A DNA stretch of 64,000 nucleotides. Origin: Stenotrophomonas sp. ZAC14D1_NAIMI4_1 (GTDB taxonomy: Bacteria > Pseudomonadota > Gammaproteobacteria > Xanthomonadales > Xanthomonadaceae). This document shows positions 33,058-43,313 of this stretch, one piece after another. A model generated the notes under the pieces. It was given only the letters and a program-made list of their open reading frames with translations. It had not been told where the DNA came from and did not search any database. Within the stretch, counting starts at the first letter, position 1, and each line of letters begins with the position of its first letter. Where the stretch lies: assembly GCF_003086775.1 (NCBI RefSeq), contig NZ_CP026001.1, positions 3,126,407-3,190,406 on the forward strand, in the 5' to 3' direction. Both the position numbers and the translations under genes were made by a program.

Positions 33058-33966
33058 TCAGAGGTTGAACCGGCGCTGCGGGGCCAGCAGGCCACTGTCG
33101 TCGACCTGGCCCAGGCCCTGGACAGCATCGTCCGGACCGTACACGGCCACCAGGCCGCGCGGCCACGACGGGTCGCGCTGGCGCTGGCCGACACAGAAGC
33201 GATGGGCCTGTTCAGCGTCGAGGTCGACGCGCGGGTATTCGGCCAGGCCGGCAGCCAGCGGCAGCAGCAGTGCGTCCATGCCGGCTTCGTCGCCGGCCTC
33301 GACCATCGCCCGCAGCTGGTCCAGGGTGACCATGGCCGGGGCATGGAACGGCTCGACCCACAGCCTGCGCAGCGCGCTGATGTGGGCGCCGCAGCCCAGC
33401 GCCTCGCCGAGGTCGCGGGCCAGGCTGCGGATGTAGGTGCCCGAACCACAGGTCACCCGCAGGCGCAGGCGATCGGCCTGCTGCTCGAGCACCTCGATGG
33501 CCTGCACGTGCACCTCGCGCTCGGGCGCCTCGATGGCTTCACCGCGGCGGGCCTTCACATACAGCGGCTCACCGCCCTGCTTCAGCGCCGAATAGATCGG
33601 TGCCCGCTGCAGGATGCGGCCGGTCAGCGGCGCCAGGGCGACCTGCAGGGCCTCGGCACTGATGGCCGGCACCGGGCGCTGCAGCAGCACCTGGCCTTCG
33701 GAATCATCGGTATCGGTGGTCTGGCCGAGCTGGATCTCGGCGTCGTAGGCCTTGGCCGAACCCAGCAGCAGGCCGGCGATCTTGGTCGCCTCGCCGAAGC
33801 AGAGCGGCAGCAGGCCGGTGGCCAGCGGGTCAAGGCTGCCGGTATGGCCGCCCTTTTCGGCACGGAACAGGCGGCGGGCCACCTGCAGGGCGGCGTTGGA
33901 GCTCATGCCGGTCGACTTGTCGAGCAGCAGGATGCCATCCAGGCGGCGGAACTGAATTCGGGTCAT
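33058..33966 (-). CDS. truB: tRNA pseudouridine(55) synthase
   Basis: 302 aa. The catalytic region [23 protein letters not shown] holds the catalytic Asp (in GSLDPLATG). [24 protein letters not shown] is the second TruB motif; a PUA-like C-terminal part follows. Makes pseudouridine 55 in the T loop of tRNAs. Ends the rimP-to-truB part of the operon; rpsO follows after 170 bp. Confidence 0.97.
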   Translation of the reverse strand: MTRIQFRRLDGILLLDKSTGMSSNAALQVARRLFRAEKGGHTGSLDPLATGLLPLCFGEATKIAGLLLGSAKAYDAEIQLGQTTDTDDSEGQVLLQRPVPAISAEALQVALAPLTGRILQRAPIYSALKQGGEPLYVKARRGEAIEAPEREVHVQAIEVLEQQADRLRLRVTCGSGTYIRSLARDLGEALGCGAHISALRRLWVEPFHAPAMVTLDQLRAMVEAGDEAGMDALLLPLAAGLAEYPRVDLDAEQAHRFCVGQRQRDPSWPRGLVAVYGPDDAVQGLGQVDDSGLLAPQRRFNL

Positions 33967-33977
33967 GACAGATACGG

Positions 33978-34000
33978 GTAGCGCCGGGCCATGCCCGGCG
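33978..34000. repeat. SMAG palindrome between rbfA and truB
   Basis: Plus-oriented GTAG hairpin, arms CGCCGGGC / GCCCGGCG, immediately upstream of truB. Confidence 0.75.
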
Positions 34001-34044
34001 AGCGCGAAGCGCGGCCAGCGTCCGGCCTCGCACGGTCAGAATGG

Positions 34045-34067
34045 AAAACGCCGGGCATCACCCGGCG
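34045..34067 (-). terminator. Terminator-like hairpin after rbfA
   Basis: CGCCGGG pairs with CCCGGCG around a 5-base loop, followed on the minus strand by TTTT. It lies 6 bp after the rbfA stop; partial termination inside the operon is possible. Confidence 0.55.
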
Positions 34068-34072
34068 CAAGC

Positions 34073-34456
34073 TTATTCTTCGTCGCTCTCGCGACGCTTC
34101 TCCGCGGCCAGCGTATCGGGCAGGTCGCGCAGGAGGTTGTCGATGTGCTCACCACGGTCGACCGAGTCGTCGTAGTGGAAATGCAGCTCGGGCACGTGGC
34201 GCAGCTTCATCGCGCGGGCCAGGTCCATGCGCAGGCGGTAGCCCAGCTCCTTCAGGCCGGCCACGGCTTCGGCCGAACGTTCCGGCATCAGCGCGGTGAC
34301 GAACACCTTGGCATGGGCCATGTCGCGGGTGATTTCCACGTCGGACACGCTCACCGAGGGCAACCCGTGCTCGCGCACGGCGTTGTGCACCAGGGTGCCG
34401 AGTTCACGGCGCAGCTGGGCGGAGACACGGTCGGTTCGATGGAAAGTCTTGGGCAC
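34073..34456 (-). CDS. rbfA: 30S ribosome-binding factor A
   Basis: 127 aa from the GTG at 34454-34456 (PKTFHRTDRVSAQLRREL), the family's normal N-terminus; an ATG at 34489 would add 11 unrelated residues. KH-type fold, with VSDVEITRDMAHAKVFVTAL and LRMDLARAMKLRHVPELHFHYD. Needed for 16S rRNA maturation and cold adaptation. Acidic tail EKRRESDEE. Confidence 0.96.
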   Translation of the reverse strand: MPKTFHRTDRVSAQLRRELGTLVHNAVREHGLPSVSVSDVEITRDMAHAKVFVTALMPERSAEAVAGLKELGYRLRMDLARAMKLRHVPELHFHYDDSVDRGEHIDNLLRDLPDTLAAEKRRESDEE

Positions 34457-34477
34457 GAGAGGCTCTTGGTTCAGTTG

Positions 34478-34685
34478 TCGCCCGACCAACGGTCGGGCGC
34501 TACTCTTGATTCAATGGCCGCCCGACCAACGGTCGGGCGCTACATCTACAGGGTCGCCCGACCAACGGTCGGGCGCTACATCTACAGGGTCGCCTGACCA
34601 ACGGTCGGGCGCTACATCTACATGGTACCCGACCGTTGGTCGGGTTCTACATCACGGTAGGGCCCGACCGTTGGTCGGGCCACCT
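34478..34685. repeat. Array of six SMAG palindromes between infB and rbfA
   Basis: Four minus-oriented elements (near 34481-34504, 34520-34543, 34553-34579, 34589-34615) with arms CGCCCGACC / GGTCGGGCG and GTAG heads spaced 35-40 bp, followed by two in the opposite sense (near 34624-34652 and 34657-34682), arms CCCGACC / GGTCGGG. The cores are almost identical, so copies arose by recent local duplication. It fills the infB-rbfA gap. Confidence 0.85.
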
Positions 34686-34692
34686 TGCAGCA

Positions 34693-37341
34693 TTACAGGG
34701 TGCGCGGCACTTCGATACGCTCGAAGCACTCGATCTGGTCACCCGGCTTGACGTCGTTGTAGGCCTTCACCGCGATACCGCATTCGGTACCGTTGCGGAC
34801 TTCCTCGACGTTTTCCTTGAAGCGGCGCAGCGATTCCAGCTCGCCCTCGAAGATCACCACGCTGTCGCGCAGCACGCGGATCGGCTTGTTGCGCTTGACC
34901 ACGCCCTCGATGACCATCGAACCGGCAACGGCGCCCAGCTTGGAGCTGCGGAACACGTCGCGGACTTCGGCGATACCGATGATCTCTTCGCGGATCTCCA
35001 CGCCCAGCAGACCGGAGGCCACCTGCTTCACCTGGTCGATCACGTCATAGATGATCGAGAAGTAACGCAGGTCCACGCCGTTGGATTCGATGATGCGACG
35101 GGCCGAAGCATCCGCACGCACGTTGAAGCCGATGACGGTGGCCTTCGAAGCGGCGGCCGAATTGGCGTCCGACTCGGTGATGCCGCCCACGCCGGAGTGG
35201 ATCACGTTGATGCGGATATCTTCGTTGGACAGCGCGACCAGTGCCTGGCTCAGGGCCTGCACCGAACCCTGCACGTCGGCCTTGATGACCAGGTTGAGGA
35301 CCTGCTGGCCCTCGCCCTTGCCCAGGGTCGCCATGATGTCTTCCATGCGGCTGCCAGCGGTGGCGACCAGGCGCGATTCACGGCGCTTGGTCTCACGCTG
35401 CTGGGCAACGTCCTTGGCCAGGCGCTCGTCCTCGACGACCACGAAGTCGTCACCGGCTTCCGGCACGCCGGACAGGCCCAGGACCTGCACCGGGATGGAC
35501 GGGCCAGCGAACTCCGGCTGCTTGCCGGTTTCGTCGAACAGCGCACGCACGCGGCCGTACTGGATGCCGCACACCAGGTAGTCGCCCTTCTTCAGGCGGC
35601 CCTGCTGCACCAGCACCGTCGCAACCGGGCCACGGCCCTTGTCCAGCGACGATTCGATCACCACGCCTGCGGCGCGGCCTTCGTCGACGGCCTTCAGTTC
35701 CAGCAGTTCAGCCTGGACCGAGACGGCGTCCAGCAGGTCGTCGATGCCCAGGCCGGTCTTGGCCGAGATCTCCACCATCTGGATGTCACCACCGAAGTCT
35801 TCGGCCACGACCTGCTCGGAGAGCAGCTCGTTCTTGACCCGCATCGGGTCGGCGCCGGACTTGTCGATCTTGTTGATGGCCACGATCAGCGGCACACCCG
35901 CCGAACGGGCGTGCTGGATCGCTTCCTTGGTCTGCGGCATGACGCCGTCGTCGGCGGCAACCACCAGCACCACGATGTCGGTCAGCTTGGCACCGCGGGC
36001 ACGCATCGAGGTGAACGCGGCGTGGCCCGGGGTATCCAGGAAGCTGATGACGCCCTTCGGCGTATCAACGTGGTACGCACCGATGTGCTGGGTGATGCCA
36101 CCGGCTTCGCCGTGGGCAACCTTGGTGCGGCGGATGTAATCCAGCAGCGAGGTCTTGCCGTGGTCGACGTGGCCCATGATGGTGACCACCGGCGGACGCT
36201 GCACGGCTTCGCCCTGGTTTTCACCGGTCGAGGCCAGCAGTGCGTCTTCGGCATCGTTGTCATTGGCACGGATCGCCTTGTGGCCGAGTTCTTCGGTCAC
36301 CAGCGCGGCGGTGTCATGGTCGATGGACTGGGTGATGGTGGCCATCACGCCCATCTTGAACAGCGCCTTCACCACCTCGCCACCCTTCAGCGCGAGCTTC
36401 TGCGCCAGGTCGGCCACGGTGATGGTTTCGCCGATCGCCACTTCACGCACGACCGGTGCGGTCGGACGCTCGAAGGCGTGCGGACCGGCGTTGTTGCCAC
36501 CGCGCGACATGTCGCGACGGCCGCCACTCTGGTTGCGGCCACCCGGGCGACCACGGTTGTTGCTGTTGTTGCTGTTGCCACGACGCGCACGGTCGGCAGC
36601 AGACAGGTGCATCTGGCCGGCGAAGCGATCGCCCGGGCCACGCTCGTTGCGCGGCGCGCTGCGGTTGTTGCGGTCGTCGCTGCGCGGCGGCGCCGGCGGT
36701 GCACCACGCGGTGCGGCCGGAGCGGCAGCCGGGGTACGCGGCGGGCGCGGCGCGGTTTCGTCGATCGGCGCACGCTTGGGCTTGGTGGCAGCCAGGGCCT
36801 CGGCGGCCTTGGCGGCCACTGCAGCTTCCTCGGCAGCCTTCTTCTCGGCCTCGGCGCGTTCCTTGGCGGCAACTTCTTCCTCACGGGCACGGACGATGGC
36901 TTCGTCGCGCAGACGATCCTTTTCGGCCAGGGCCTGCTGTTCGGCGAGGTTGCGGGCGCGCGACTCTTCCAGCTTGCGCAGGATGTCGGCACGCTCTTCG
37001 TCCGGCGTCATGGCACGCGCACCATCCTTGACGTAGGTACGCTTCTGGCGCACCTCGACATTCACGGTCGTCTTGCTGCGACCGGAATTGACCGTCACTT
37101 CCTGCTGTTTCCGGCGGTTGAGCGTGATCTTCTTTGCAGACTGATCAGTCTCCTCCGGGGCCTGCTCGGGCTTGCCGTGCGAACGACGAAGGAAGCCCAG
37201 GAGCTTCACCTTCTCGGTGCTGGTCACGACCTGGTCGGGACCGCTGAACTTCATGCCGGCACCGGCCAGCTGTTCCAGCAGTTTCTCGACCGGCGTGTTG
37301 ACCAGTTCGGCAAGCTTGCGGATGGTGGTTTGCTGCGACAT
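34693..37341 (-). CDS. infB: Translation initiation factor IF-2
   Basis: 882 aa. N-terminal IF2_N modules, a long charged Ala/Lys/Glu region and an Asn/Arg/Gly-rich stretch with [20 protein letters not shown] (about 255-290). The G domain starts near residue 385: [21 protein letters not shown] and INKIDK. C-terminal beta-barrel and fMet-tRNA-binding domains follow. Delivers fMet-tRNA to the 30S subunit. Between nusA and rbfA, as in E. coli. Confidence 0.98.
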   Translation of the reverse strand: MSQQTTIRKLAELVNTPVEKLLEQLAGAGMKFSGPDQVVTSTEKVKLLGFLRRSHGKPEQAPEETDQSAKKITLNRRKQQEVTVNSGRSKTTVNVEVRQKRTYVKDGARAMTPDEERADILRKLEESRARNLAEQQALAEKDRLRDEAIVRAREEEVAAKERAEAEKKAAEEAAVAAKAAEALAATKPKRAPIDETAPRPPRTPAAAPAAPRGAPPAPPRSDDRNNRSAPRNERGPGDRFAGQMHLSAADRARRGNSNNSNNRGRPGGRNQSGGRRDMSRGGNNAGPHAFERPTAPVVREVAIGETITVADLAQKLALKGGEVVKALFKMGVMATITQSIDHDTAALVTEELGHKAIRANDNDAEDALLASTGENQGEAVQRPPVVTIMGHVDHGKTSLLDYIRRTKVAHGEAGGITQHIGAYHVDTPKGVISFLDTPGHAAFTSMRARGAKLTDIVVLVVAADDGVMPQTKEAIQHARSAGVPLIVAINKIDKSGADPMRVKNELLSEQVVAEDFGGDIQMVEISAKTGLGIDDLLDAVSVQAELLELKAVDEGRAAGVVIESSLDKGRGPVATVLVQQGRLKKGDYLVCGIQYGRVRALFDETGKQPEFAGPSIPVQVLGLSGVPEAGDDFVVVEDERLAKDVAQQRETKRRESRLVATAGSRMEDIMATLGKGEGQQVLNLVIKADVQGSVQALSQALVALSNEDIRINVIHSGVGGITESDANSAAASKATVIGFNVRADASARRIIESNGVDLRYFSIIYDVIDQVKQVASGLLGVEIREEIIGIAEVRDVFRSSKLGAVAGSMVIEGVVKRNKPIRVLRDSVVIFEGELESLRRFKENVEEVRNGTECGIAVKAYNDVKPGDQIECFERIEVPRTL

Positions 37342-37433
37342 TCGGATCCTATGATCTTGTGGGCGCCCCCCCGCAGATGGAGGTGGCGCGGATTCTACGC
37401 CCTGATCGGCTCAGGGCCCTGTTCATTGCCGGC

Positions 37434-38945
37434 TCATTCGCCGCGTTCCAGTCGGGCGATCTCCTCGGCACGCGCGGCCAGGATCAGCGCCGCGGCGCGC
37501 TCCTGGTCCAGCCCTTCGATGCCGAAGTCCATGACCTCGTCGGCGGCCAGGTCGGAAAGCTCCTCGCTGGTGCGCACGCCGTGGCCGGCCAGCGCGTAAG
37601 CGGTGGCTTCGTCCATGCCCTCAAGGGACAGCAGGTCCTGCGCCGGCTGGCCGTCTTCAAGGCCTTCTTCGACTGCCAGGGCCTCATTGAGCAGCGCATC
37701 GCGGGCACGAGCGCGCAGCTCTTCGACGATGTCCTCGTCGAAACCTTCCACGGCCAGCAGTTCGCCGACCGGGACATATGCAATTTCTTCAACCGTGCCG
37801 AAGCCTTCGCTGACCAGGATGCCGGCGATTTCCTCGTCCACTTCCAGCTTGTCCATGAACAGCTGGCGGGCCGAGGCCTGCTCGGCTTCGGACTTGGCGG
37901 TGACCTGGTCCTGGGTCATCACGTTCAGCTGCCAACCGGTCAGGCGGCTGGCCAGGCGCACGTTCTGGCCGCCCTTGCCGATGGCCTGGGCCAGGCGGTC
38001 TTCGGCCACGGCCAGATCCATCGAGTGCTTGTCTTCATCGACGATGATCGACTGCACTTCGGCCGGCGCCATCGCGTTGATGACGAAGTTGGCCGGGCTA
38101 TCGTTCCACAGCACGATGTCCACGCGCTCGCCATTGAGCTCGTTGGACACGGCCTGCACGCGCGAACCGCGCATGCCGATGCAGGCACCGATCGGATCGG
38201 TACGGGTATCGTGGGCCAGCACGGCGATCTTGGCGCGGTCGCCCGGATCGCGGGCACAGGCCTTGATTTCCACCAGGCCCTGGCCGACTTCCGGCACTTC
38301 GAGCTTGAACAGCTCGATCATGAACTCCGGGGCGGCGCGGCTGATGAACAGCTGCGGGCCACGCGGTTCCGAACGCACTTCGGCCAGGTAGCCGCGCACG
38401 CGGTCACCGGCGCGCAGCACGTCGCGCGGAATGCCCTTGTCCTTCGGGATGAAGCCTTCGGCGTTGCCACCCAGGTCCACGTAGATGTTGCCGCGCTCGG
38501 CGCGCTTGACCACACCGGTGATCAGCTCACCGACGCGATCCTTCCACGCATCGACCACCTGCTGGCGCTCGGCTTCGCGCACGCGCTGCACGATGACCTG
38601 CTTGGCAGCCTGGGCGGCGATGCGGCCGAAATCGGGGTTTTCGATCTGTTCTTCGATGAAGTCACCGACGTCCACGCCTTCGGCTTCTTCGATGGCGTCC
38701 ATCAGGCGGATCTGCCGGTCCGGCGATTCCATGACCACGTCATCGGCCACCACTTCCCAGCGGCGGAAGGTTTCGTAGCTGCCATCCTTGTGGTCGATGA
38801 CCACGCGGGCCAGCACTTCCTCGTCGGGATAGCGCTTCTTCGCTGCGGACGCCAGGGCGGCCTCGATCGCATCGAAGATCACTTCACGCGGCACGCCCTT
38901 CTCGTTGGCGACCGCGTCCACTACCAGCAACAGTTCCTTGCTCAT
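37434..38945 (-). CDS. nusA: Transcription termination/antitermination protein NusA
   Basis: 503 aa from ATG 38943-38945 (MSKELLLVVDAVANEKGVP). N-terminal RNAP-binding domain, S1 domain near 135-200, two KH domains (IGACIGMRGSRVQAVSNEL; AIGKGGQNVRLASRLTGW), and the duplicated acidic C-terminal repeats typical of gammaproteobacteria. Binds RNAP and nascent RNA, affecting pausing, termination and antitermination. Confidence 0.98.
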   Translation of the reverse strand: MSKELLLVVDAVANEKGVPREVIFDAIEAALASAAKKRYPDEEVLARVVIDHKDGSYETFRRWEVVADDVVMESPDRQIRLMDAIEEAEGVDVGDFIEEQIENPDFGRIAAQAAKQVIVQRVREAERQQVVDAWKDRVGELITGVVKRAERGNIYVDLGGNAEGFIPKDKGIPRDVLRAGDRVRGYLAEVRSEPRGPQLFISRAAPEFMIELFKLEVPEVGQGLVEIKACARDPGDRAKIAVLAHDTRTDPIGACIGMRGSRVQAVSNELNGERVDIVLWNDSPANFVINAMAPAEVQSIIVDEDKHSMDLAVAEDRLAQAIGKGGQNVRLASRLTGWQLNVMTQDQVTAKSEAEQASARQLFMDKLEVDEEIAGILVSEGFGTVEEIAYVPVGELLAVEGFDEDIVEELRARARDALLNEALAVEEGLEDGQPAQDLLSLEGMDEATAYALAGHGVRTSEELSDLAADEVMDFGIEGLDQERAAALILAARAEEIARLERGE

Positions 38946-38949
38946 TGGC

Positions 38950-39540
38950 TCACTCCGCGCGCGGCTTTTTTGCCGCCGGCTCGTTGGAAGAAGAATTCTT
39001 GTCCGGCTTCGGACGCTTCGGCGCCGGGCCGGTCGGCTTGCTCGGGGCCAGGCCCAGGGCAACCCAGTCCGGCATGATCCGGGCCTTGTCGATGTTGTCG
39101 GCCGACACGACCACTTCGGTCTTGTCGACGATGAAGGTGATGGTGTCCGCGGCCTCGTCGGTCGCTTCGATGCGGCCCTGCAGGCGACGACGGTTGTCCT
39201 GCGGCAGCTTCAGCGTGACCTTGGCCATTTCGCCCAGGTGACGGCCGAACTGCTCCAGGTTGAACAGCGGACGGTCGACGCCCGGCGAGGACACTTCCAG
39301 CGTGTAGTTGCCGCTGATCGGGTCTTCCACGTCCATCTGCGCGGACACTTCGCGGCTGACGCGCTCGCAGTCGTCCACGTTGATGATGCGCTCGGGCTGT
39401 TCAGCCAGCGGCACGTCGATGTAAAGGCGCAGGGTCGCACCGCCGGGGGCCGGCAGATACTCAACGCCCAGCAGCTCCAGGCCCAGCGACACAACGGTCG
39501 GGGCGAGCAGATTCGCGATGTCGGTTGCCTTGTCGCTCAC
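38950..39540 (-). CDS. rimP: Ribosome maturation factor RimP
   Basis: 196 aa from the GTG at 39538-39540 ([28 protein letters not shown]). The pattern [49 protein letters not shown] is diagnostic. The frame upstream of the GTG passes through a hairpin and repeats, so it is non-coding. C-terminal tail is Pro/Lys-rich. Needed for 30S maturation; first protein gene after the two initiator tRNAs. Confidence 0.96.
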   Translation of the reverse strand: MSDKATDIANLLAPTVVSLGLELLGVEYLPAPGGATLRLYIDVPLAEQPERIINVDDCERVSREVSAQMDVEDPISGNYTLEVSSPGVDRPLFNLEQFGRHLGEMAKVTLKLPQDNRRRLQGRIEATDEAADTITFIVDKTEVVVSADNIDKARIMPDWVALGLAPSKPTGPAPKRPKPDKNSSSNEPAAKKPRAE

Positions 39541-39896
39541 AGCCTGCCTTGATCTCTTGGTTGGGTGCCGGCCACAGCCGGCGGGAAACATGACGCCCCG
39601 GAAACGACAAAGGGCCCGCTGGGCCCCTTTTTCCGGAAAGACTCCGGTGACTGGATTCCGGTTGCAACGCGCTGCGTAAGCGTGTTGCGAGCCCTCCTTC
39701 CGGACCGGGTCTCCCGATGGGAGGCCGCCTTCAGGGGTACTGCCTAGGCCGCTGATGATAGCGGCTGCACCGCACTGGTGCAAGGCTTGGGCCGGCCTGA
39801 AACCGACCGCTGCGCTCGCCGGGCATGGCCCGGCGCTACCGGGGCAACGCGCGGCGGTAGCGCCGGGCCATGCCCGGCGGATCCAGCAAACCCCAA
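39541..39896. promoter_or_regulatory. Leader region of rimP-nusA-infB operon
   Basis: About 360 bp without a gene. Contains a GC-rich hairpin at 39609-39630 (GGGCCC..GGGCCC, A/T runs on both sides), which could act as a terminator or antitermination target for NusA autoregulation, and an inverted SMAG pair farther upstream. No clear promoter is visible, so transcription may start at the tRNA promoter at 40274-40302. Confidence 0.45.
39817..39879. repeat. Two SMAG palindromes in inverted orientation
   Basis: 39817-39839 (minus) and 39857-39879 (plus) share arms CGCCGGGC / GCCCGGCG and face away from each other; together they could also fold as one long stem. Confidence 0.8.
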
Positions 39897-39930
39897 AGAA
39901 AAACGCCTTCGAAGCAGGACTTCGAAGGCG
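39897..39930 (-). terminator. Terminator downstream of tRNA-fMet genes
   Basis: Perfect 11-bp stem CGCCTTCGAAG / CTTCGAAGGCG, 5-base loop, followed on the minus strand by TTTTTC. Strong intrinsic terminator 12 bp after the tRNA. Confidence 0.85.
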
Positions 39931-39941
39931 ATCTCTTTACT

Positions 39942-40018
39942 TGGTAGCGGGGGCAGGATTTGAACCTGCGACCTTCGGGTTATGAGCCCGACGAGCTGCC
40001 AGACTGCTCCACCCCGCA
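39942..40018 (-). tRNA. Initiator tRNA-fMet (CAT), copy 1
   Basis: 77 nt with encoded CCA. Anticodon arm TCGGG-CTCATAA-CCCGA with the three consecutive G-C pairs that mark initiator tRNAs. Acceptor pairs G2-C to G7-C, but the first position is T opposite T, unpaired as required of initiators (E. coli has C opposite A). T arm GGTTCAAATCC. Confidence 0.97.
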
Positions 40019-40101
40019 TCAGAAGCGGAATTATGAGTGATAACTTCAAAACATGCAAGCTTTCCCTCATTCATCAAACCGGTTGGCGCCGTTTCGATGT
40101 T

Positions 40102-40178
40102 TGGTAGCGGGGGCAGGATTTGAACCTGCGACCTTCGGGTTATGAGCCCGACGAGCTGCCAGACTGCTCCACCCCGCA
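40102..40178 (-). tRNA. Initiator tRNA-fMet (CAT), copy 2
   Basis: Identical in all 77 positions to the downstream copy, including the T-T mismatch at the acceptor end. The two are 83 bp apart with unrelated spacer sequence and are probably transcribed together from the promoter at 40274-40302. Confidence 0.97.
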
Positions 40179-40273
40179 CCGGAAGTGTTTGAACTGCTGC
40201 CCTGCTCTTTCGAGGAGGGCTATCGCAACGATGTTCTGGCTGAACCGCTGCAGTGACAACTCAGGCTGCGCAT

Positions 40274-40302
40274 ATTACACGAATCGCGCAGCTTTGTGTC
40301 AA
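40274..40302 (-). promoter_or_regulatory. Promoter of tRNA-fMet genes
   Basis: On the minus strand TTGACA (40297-40302), 17-bp spacer and TGTAAT (40274-40279): a near-consensus sigma-70 promoter. It begins only 4 bp after the end of nuoN. Likely drives both tRNAs and possibly the rimP operon. Confidence 0.85.
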
Positions 40303-40305
40303 CTT

Positions 40306-41769
40306 TTATGCAAGATGCGCAAATGCCTGCTGGCACCAGACCATGATCGGGTTCCAGGCCAGGCCCAGAGCCAGCAGTGCCAGGGCATTCACGCCCAGCA
40401 CCACGCCCAGCACGCGGTCGTTGTTGCGCGGCATGGCCTCGCCCACCGGCTCATCGAAGTACATGACCTTGATGACGCGCAGGTAGTAGAAGCAGCCGAC
40501 CACGGCGCACAGCACGCCCAGGATGGCCAGCCACAGCAGGCCGCCGTTGACGGCTGCGCCGAGCACGGCCAGCTTGGTCCAGAAGCCCAGGAACGGCGGG
40601 ATGCCTGCCAGCGACGCCATGATGCACAGCACCAGGCCGGCCATCCACGGGTTGCGGGCGTTCAGGCCCTTGAAGTCCTCGATGTTCTCGGCTTCAAAGC
40701 CGGCGCGCGACAGGGCGATGATCGCACCGAAGGCGGCGGTGGACATGATGGCGTAGGCCAGAGCGTAGAACAGCGCTGCGGCATAACCCTGCGCGCCACC
40801 ACCGGCGATGCCCATCAGCAGGAAGCCGATGTGCGAGACGGTGGAGAACGCCAGCATGCGCTTGAGGTTGCTCTGCGCGATGGCCATCAGGTTGCCGATG
40901 ACCAGCGACACGGCGGCCAGGCCGGCGATCAGCAGCTGCAGTTCGGTCGACAGCGGGCCCACGCCCATTTCCAGCAGGCGGTACGCCATGCCGAAGGCGG
41001 CCAGCTTCGGTGCCGAGCTGATGAACAGCGCGATCGGTGCCGGGGCACCCTGGTACACGTCCGGCAGCCACATGTGGAACGGCGCGGCACCCAGCTTGAA
41101 GGCGACGCCGGCGATCATGAACACCGCACCGGTGATCAGCAGCACGCGCTCGTCCGAATGCGGGATGGCGGCCTGGATGGCGTCCAGGTGCAGGCTGCCG
41201 GTGGCGCCGTAGATCAGCGACATGCCGTACAGCAGCAGGCCCGATGCCAGCGAACCGAGGACGATGTACTTCATCGCCGCTTCCGAGGCCAGGCCGCTGT
41301 CGCGGTTGCTGGCGACCAGGGCGTAGGAGCACAGGGCCAGCAGTTCCAGGCCCAGGTAGACCATCAGCAGGCTGCCGGCCGAAACCAGGATCATCATGCC
41401 GGCGGTGCCGAACAGGATCAGCACCGGGATCTCGCCCTGGAACAGGTTGCGGTCGCGCAGGTAGCGCCAGCCGTAGACCAGGGTCAGGCCGCTGAGCAGC
41501 ACGATCCCGGTCTTCATCACGTCCGCGGCGGTATCGCGCACGAACATGCCGTGGAAGACCTCACCCTGCCCGCCCACGCCGGTGGCGAGCATGAACAGCA
41601 CCACGGCCAAGGCAGCGACCGAGAACAGGTGGGTGACGATCTTGTTCCGGTTGCTGACGAACAGGTCGAGGATCATCAGGGCGAAGGCGCTGCCGATCAG
41701 CACCAGCTCGGGAGCGAGCGGTGGCAGGTCAGCGGCGGTCAATGGCAACAGCGGCGAGGTGGTCATCAT
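40306..41769 (-). CDS. nuoN: NADH-quinone oxidoreductase subunit N
   Basis: 487 aa from ATG 41767-41769 (MMTTSPLLPLTAADLPPLAPE). About 14 membrane helices of the Mrp-antiporter-like family, with the key Glu/Lys motifs in helices (YLGLELLALCSYALVA, FMIAGVAFKLGAAPFHMWLPDVYQGAPAP). Proton-pumping arm of complex I. Last gene of the operon; no terminator follows before the tRNA promoter. Confidence 0.98.
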   Translation of the reverse strand: MMTTSPLLPLTAADLPPLAPELVLIGSAFALMILDLFVSNRNKIVTHLFSVAALAVVLFMLATGVGGQGEVFHGMFVRDTAADVMKTGIVLLSGLTLVYGWRYLRDRNLFQGEIPVLILFGTAGMMILVSAGSLLMVYLGLELLALCSYALVASNRDSGLASEAAMKYIVLGSLASGLLLYGMSLIYGATGSLHLDAIQAAIPHSDERVLLITGAVFMIAGVAFKLGAAPFHMWLPDVYQGAPAPIALFISSAPKLAAFGMAYRLLEMGVGPLSTELQLLIAGLAAVSLVIGNLMAIAQSNLKRMLAFSTVSHIGFLLMGIAGGGAQGYAAALFYALAYAIMSTAAFGAIIALSRAGFEAENIEDFKGLNARNPWMAGLVLCIMASLAGIPPFLGFWTKLAVLGAAVNGGLLWLAILGVLCAVVGCFYYLRVIKVMYFDEPVGEAMPRNNDRVLGVVLGVNALALLALGLAWNPIMVWCQQAFAHLA

Positions 41770-41781
41770 CAAATCCTGGAA

Positions 41782-43290
41782 TTACAGCAGCTTGCTGGAT
41801 GCGATCTGCATCGCCAGCTTCGCGATCGAGGGCTCCATCAGGTCGGTCAGCGGCTTGGGGTAGATGCCCAGGGCCAGCACGCCGATGGCGAACACGGTCA
41901 GCAGCGCCCATTCGCGGCCGTTGATGTCCTTCAGCTCAGCCACGTGGCTGTTGGCCACTTCGCCGAAGAAGATGCGCTTGTACAGCCACAGGGTGTAAGC
42001 CGCACCGATGATCAGGGTGGTGGCGGCGCCCAGGGCGATCCACGGATTGCGCTGGAACGCAGCCAGGATGACCATGAATTCACCGGCAAAACCACTCGTG
42101 CCCGGCAGGCCGGCATTGGCCATGAAGAACAGCATGGCGAAGGTGGCGAACCACGGCATCACGTTGACCACGCCGCCGTAATCGGCGATGCGGCGGCTGT
42201 GCATGCGGTCGTACAGCACGCCGACGCAGGAGAACATCGCGCCGGACACGAAGCCGTGCGAGATCATCTGCACCATGGCGCCCTGCAGGCCCAGGCGGGC
42301 GGCATCGGCGTTGCCGGCTTCACGCACCAGCCACAGGGCGATGAAGGTGCCCAGGGTGACAAAGCCCATGTGCGCGATCGACGAATAGGCGATCAGCTTC
42401 TTCATGTCGTCCTGAACCAGGGCGACCAGGCCGACGTAGATCACGGCGATCAGCGACAGGGCGATGACCAGCCAGGCCCACTCGCTCGACGCATCGGGGA
42501 CGATCGGCAGGTTGAAGCGCAGGAAGCCGTAGCCACCGATCTTCAGGGCGATGGCGGCCAGGATGACCGAACCGGCGGTCGGCGCTTCCACGTGGGCGTC
42601 CGGCAGCCAGGTGTGCACCGGGAACATCGGCACCTTGACCGCGAAGGCGATCAGGAAGGCGAAGAAGATCCAGGTCTGTTCCTTGGCGCTCAGCGGCAGC
42701 GCGTACAGGTCGGCCAGCTGGAAGCTGCCGCCCTTCATGTACAGGTAGATCAGCGCCACCAGCATCAACACGGAGCCGAGGAAGGTGTACAGGAAGAACT
42801 TCATCGCGGCGTAGATGCGACGCGGGCCGCCCCAGACACCGATGATGAGGAACATCGGGATCAGCATCGCCTCGAAGAACACGTAGAACAGCATCGCGTC
42901 CGTGGCCGAGAAGATGCCGACGGTGACGCCTTCCAGGATCAGGAAGGCAGCCACGTACTGGTTGACGCGCTTGTCGATCGCGCTCCAGGCGCCCAGCAGG
43001 GCCAGCACGCCGACCAGGGTGGTCAGCAGGATCAGCGCGATGGCGATGCCATCCACGCCCAGGTTGTAGCCGATCTTGTACGCCGGGATCCACGCATGGG
43101 TCTCGACGAACTGCATGCCATCGGCAGCCGGGTTGTAGCCGCTGAGCAGCGAGAGACTCGCAACGAAGGTCAGCAGCGCCACGCCGATCGACGCCCAGCG
43201 GGCGGTCTGCGCATCACGGATCGCAAGGATCAGGGCACCGCCGAGGATCGGCAGCCAGATGAGGACACTGAGTAGGGGCCAGTTCGACAC
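41782..43290 (-). CDS. nuoM: NADH-quinone oxidoreductase subunit M
   Basis: 502 aa from a GTG at 43288-43290 (SNWPLLSVLIWLPILGG). Antiporter-like, with FFEAMLIPMFLIIGVWGG, KVPMFPVHTWLPDAHVEAPTAGSV and a conserved Lys in the central helices. Second of the three large proton channels of complex I; 12 bp before nuoN. Confidence 0.98.
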   Translation of the reverse strand: MSNWPLLSVLIWLPILGGALILAIRDAQTARWASIGVALLTFVASLSLLSGYNPAADGMQFVETHAWIPAYKIGYNLGVDGIAIALILLTTLVGVLALLGAWSAIDKRVNQYVAAFLILEGVTVGIFSATDAMLFYVFFEAMLIPMFLIIGVWGGPRRIYAAMKFFLYTFLGSVLMLVALIYLYMKGGSFQLADLYALPLSAKEQTWIFFAFLIAFAVKVPMFPVHTWLPDAHVEAPTAGSVILAAIALKIGGYGFLRFNLPIVPDASSEWAWLVIALSLIAVIYVGLVALVQDDMKKLIAYSSIAHMGFVTLGTFIALWLVREAGNADAARLGLQGAMVQMISHGFVSGAMFSCVGVLYDRMHSRRIADYGGVVNVMPWFATFAMLFFMANAGLPGTSGFAGEFMVILAAFQRNPWIALGAATTLIIGAAYTLWLYKRIFFGEVANSHVAELKDINGREWALLTVFAIGVLALGIYPKPLTDLMEPSIAKLAMQIASSKLL

Positions 43291-43313
43291 GTCTTCTTAT
43301 TCCGTACAGGTCA

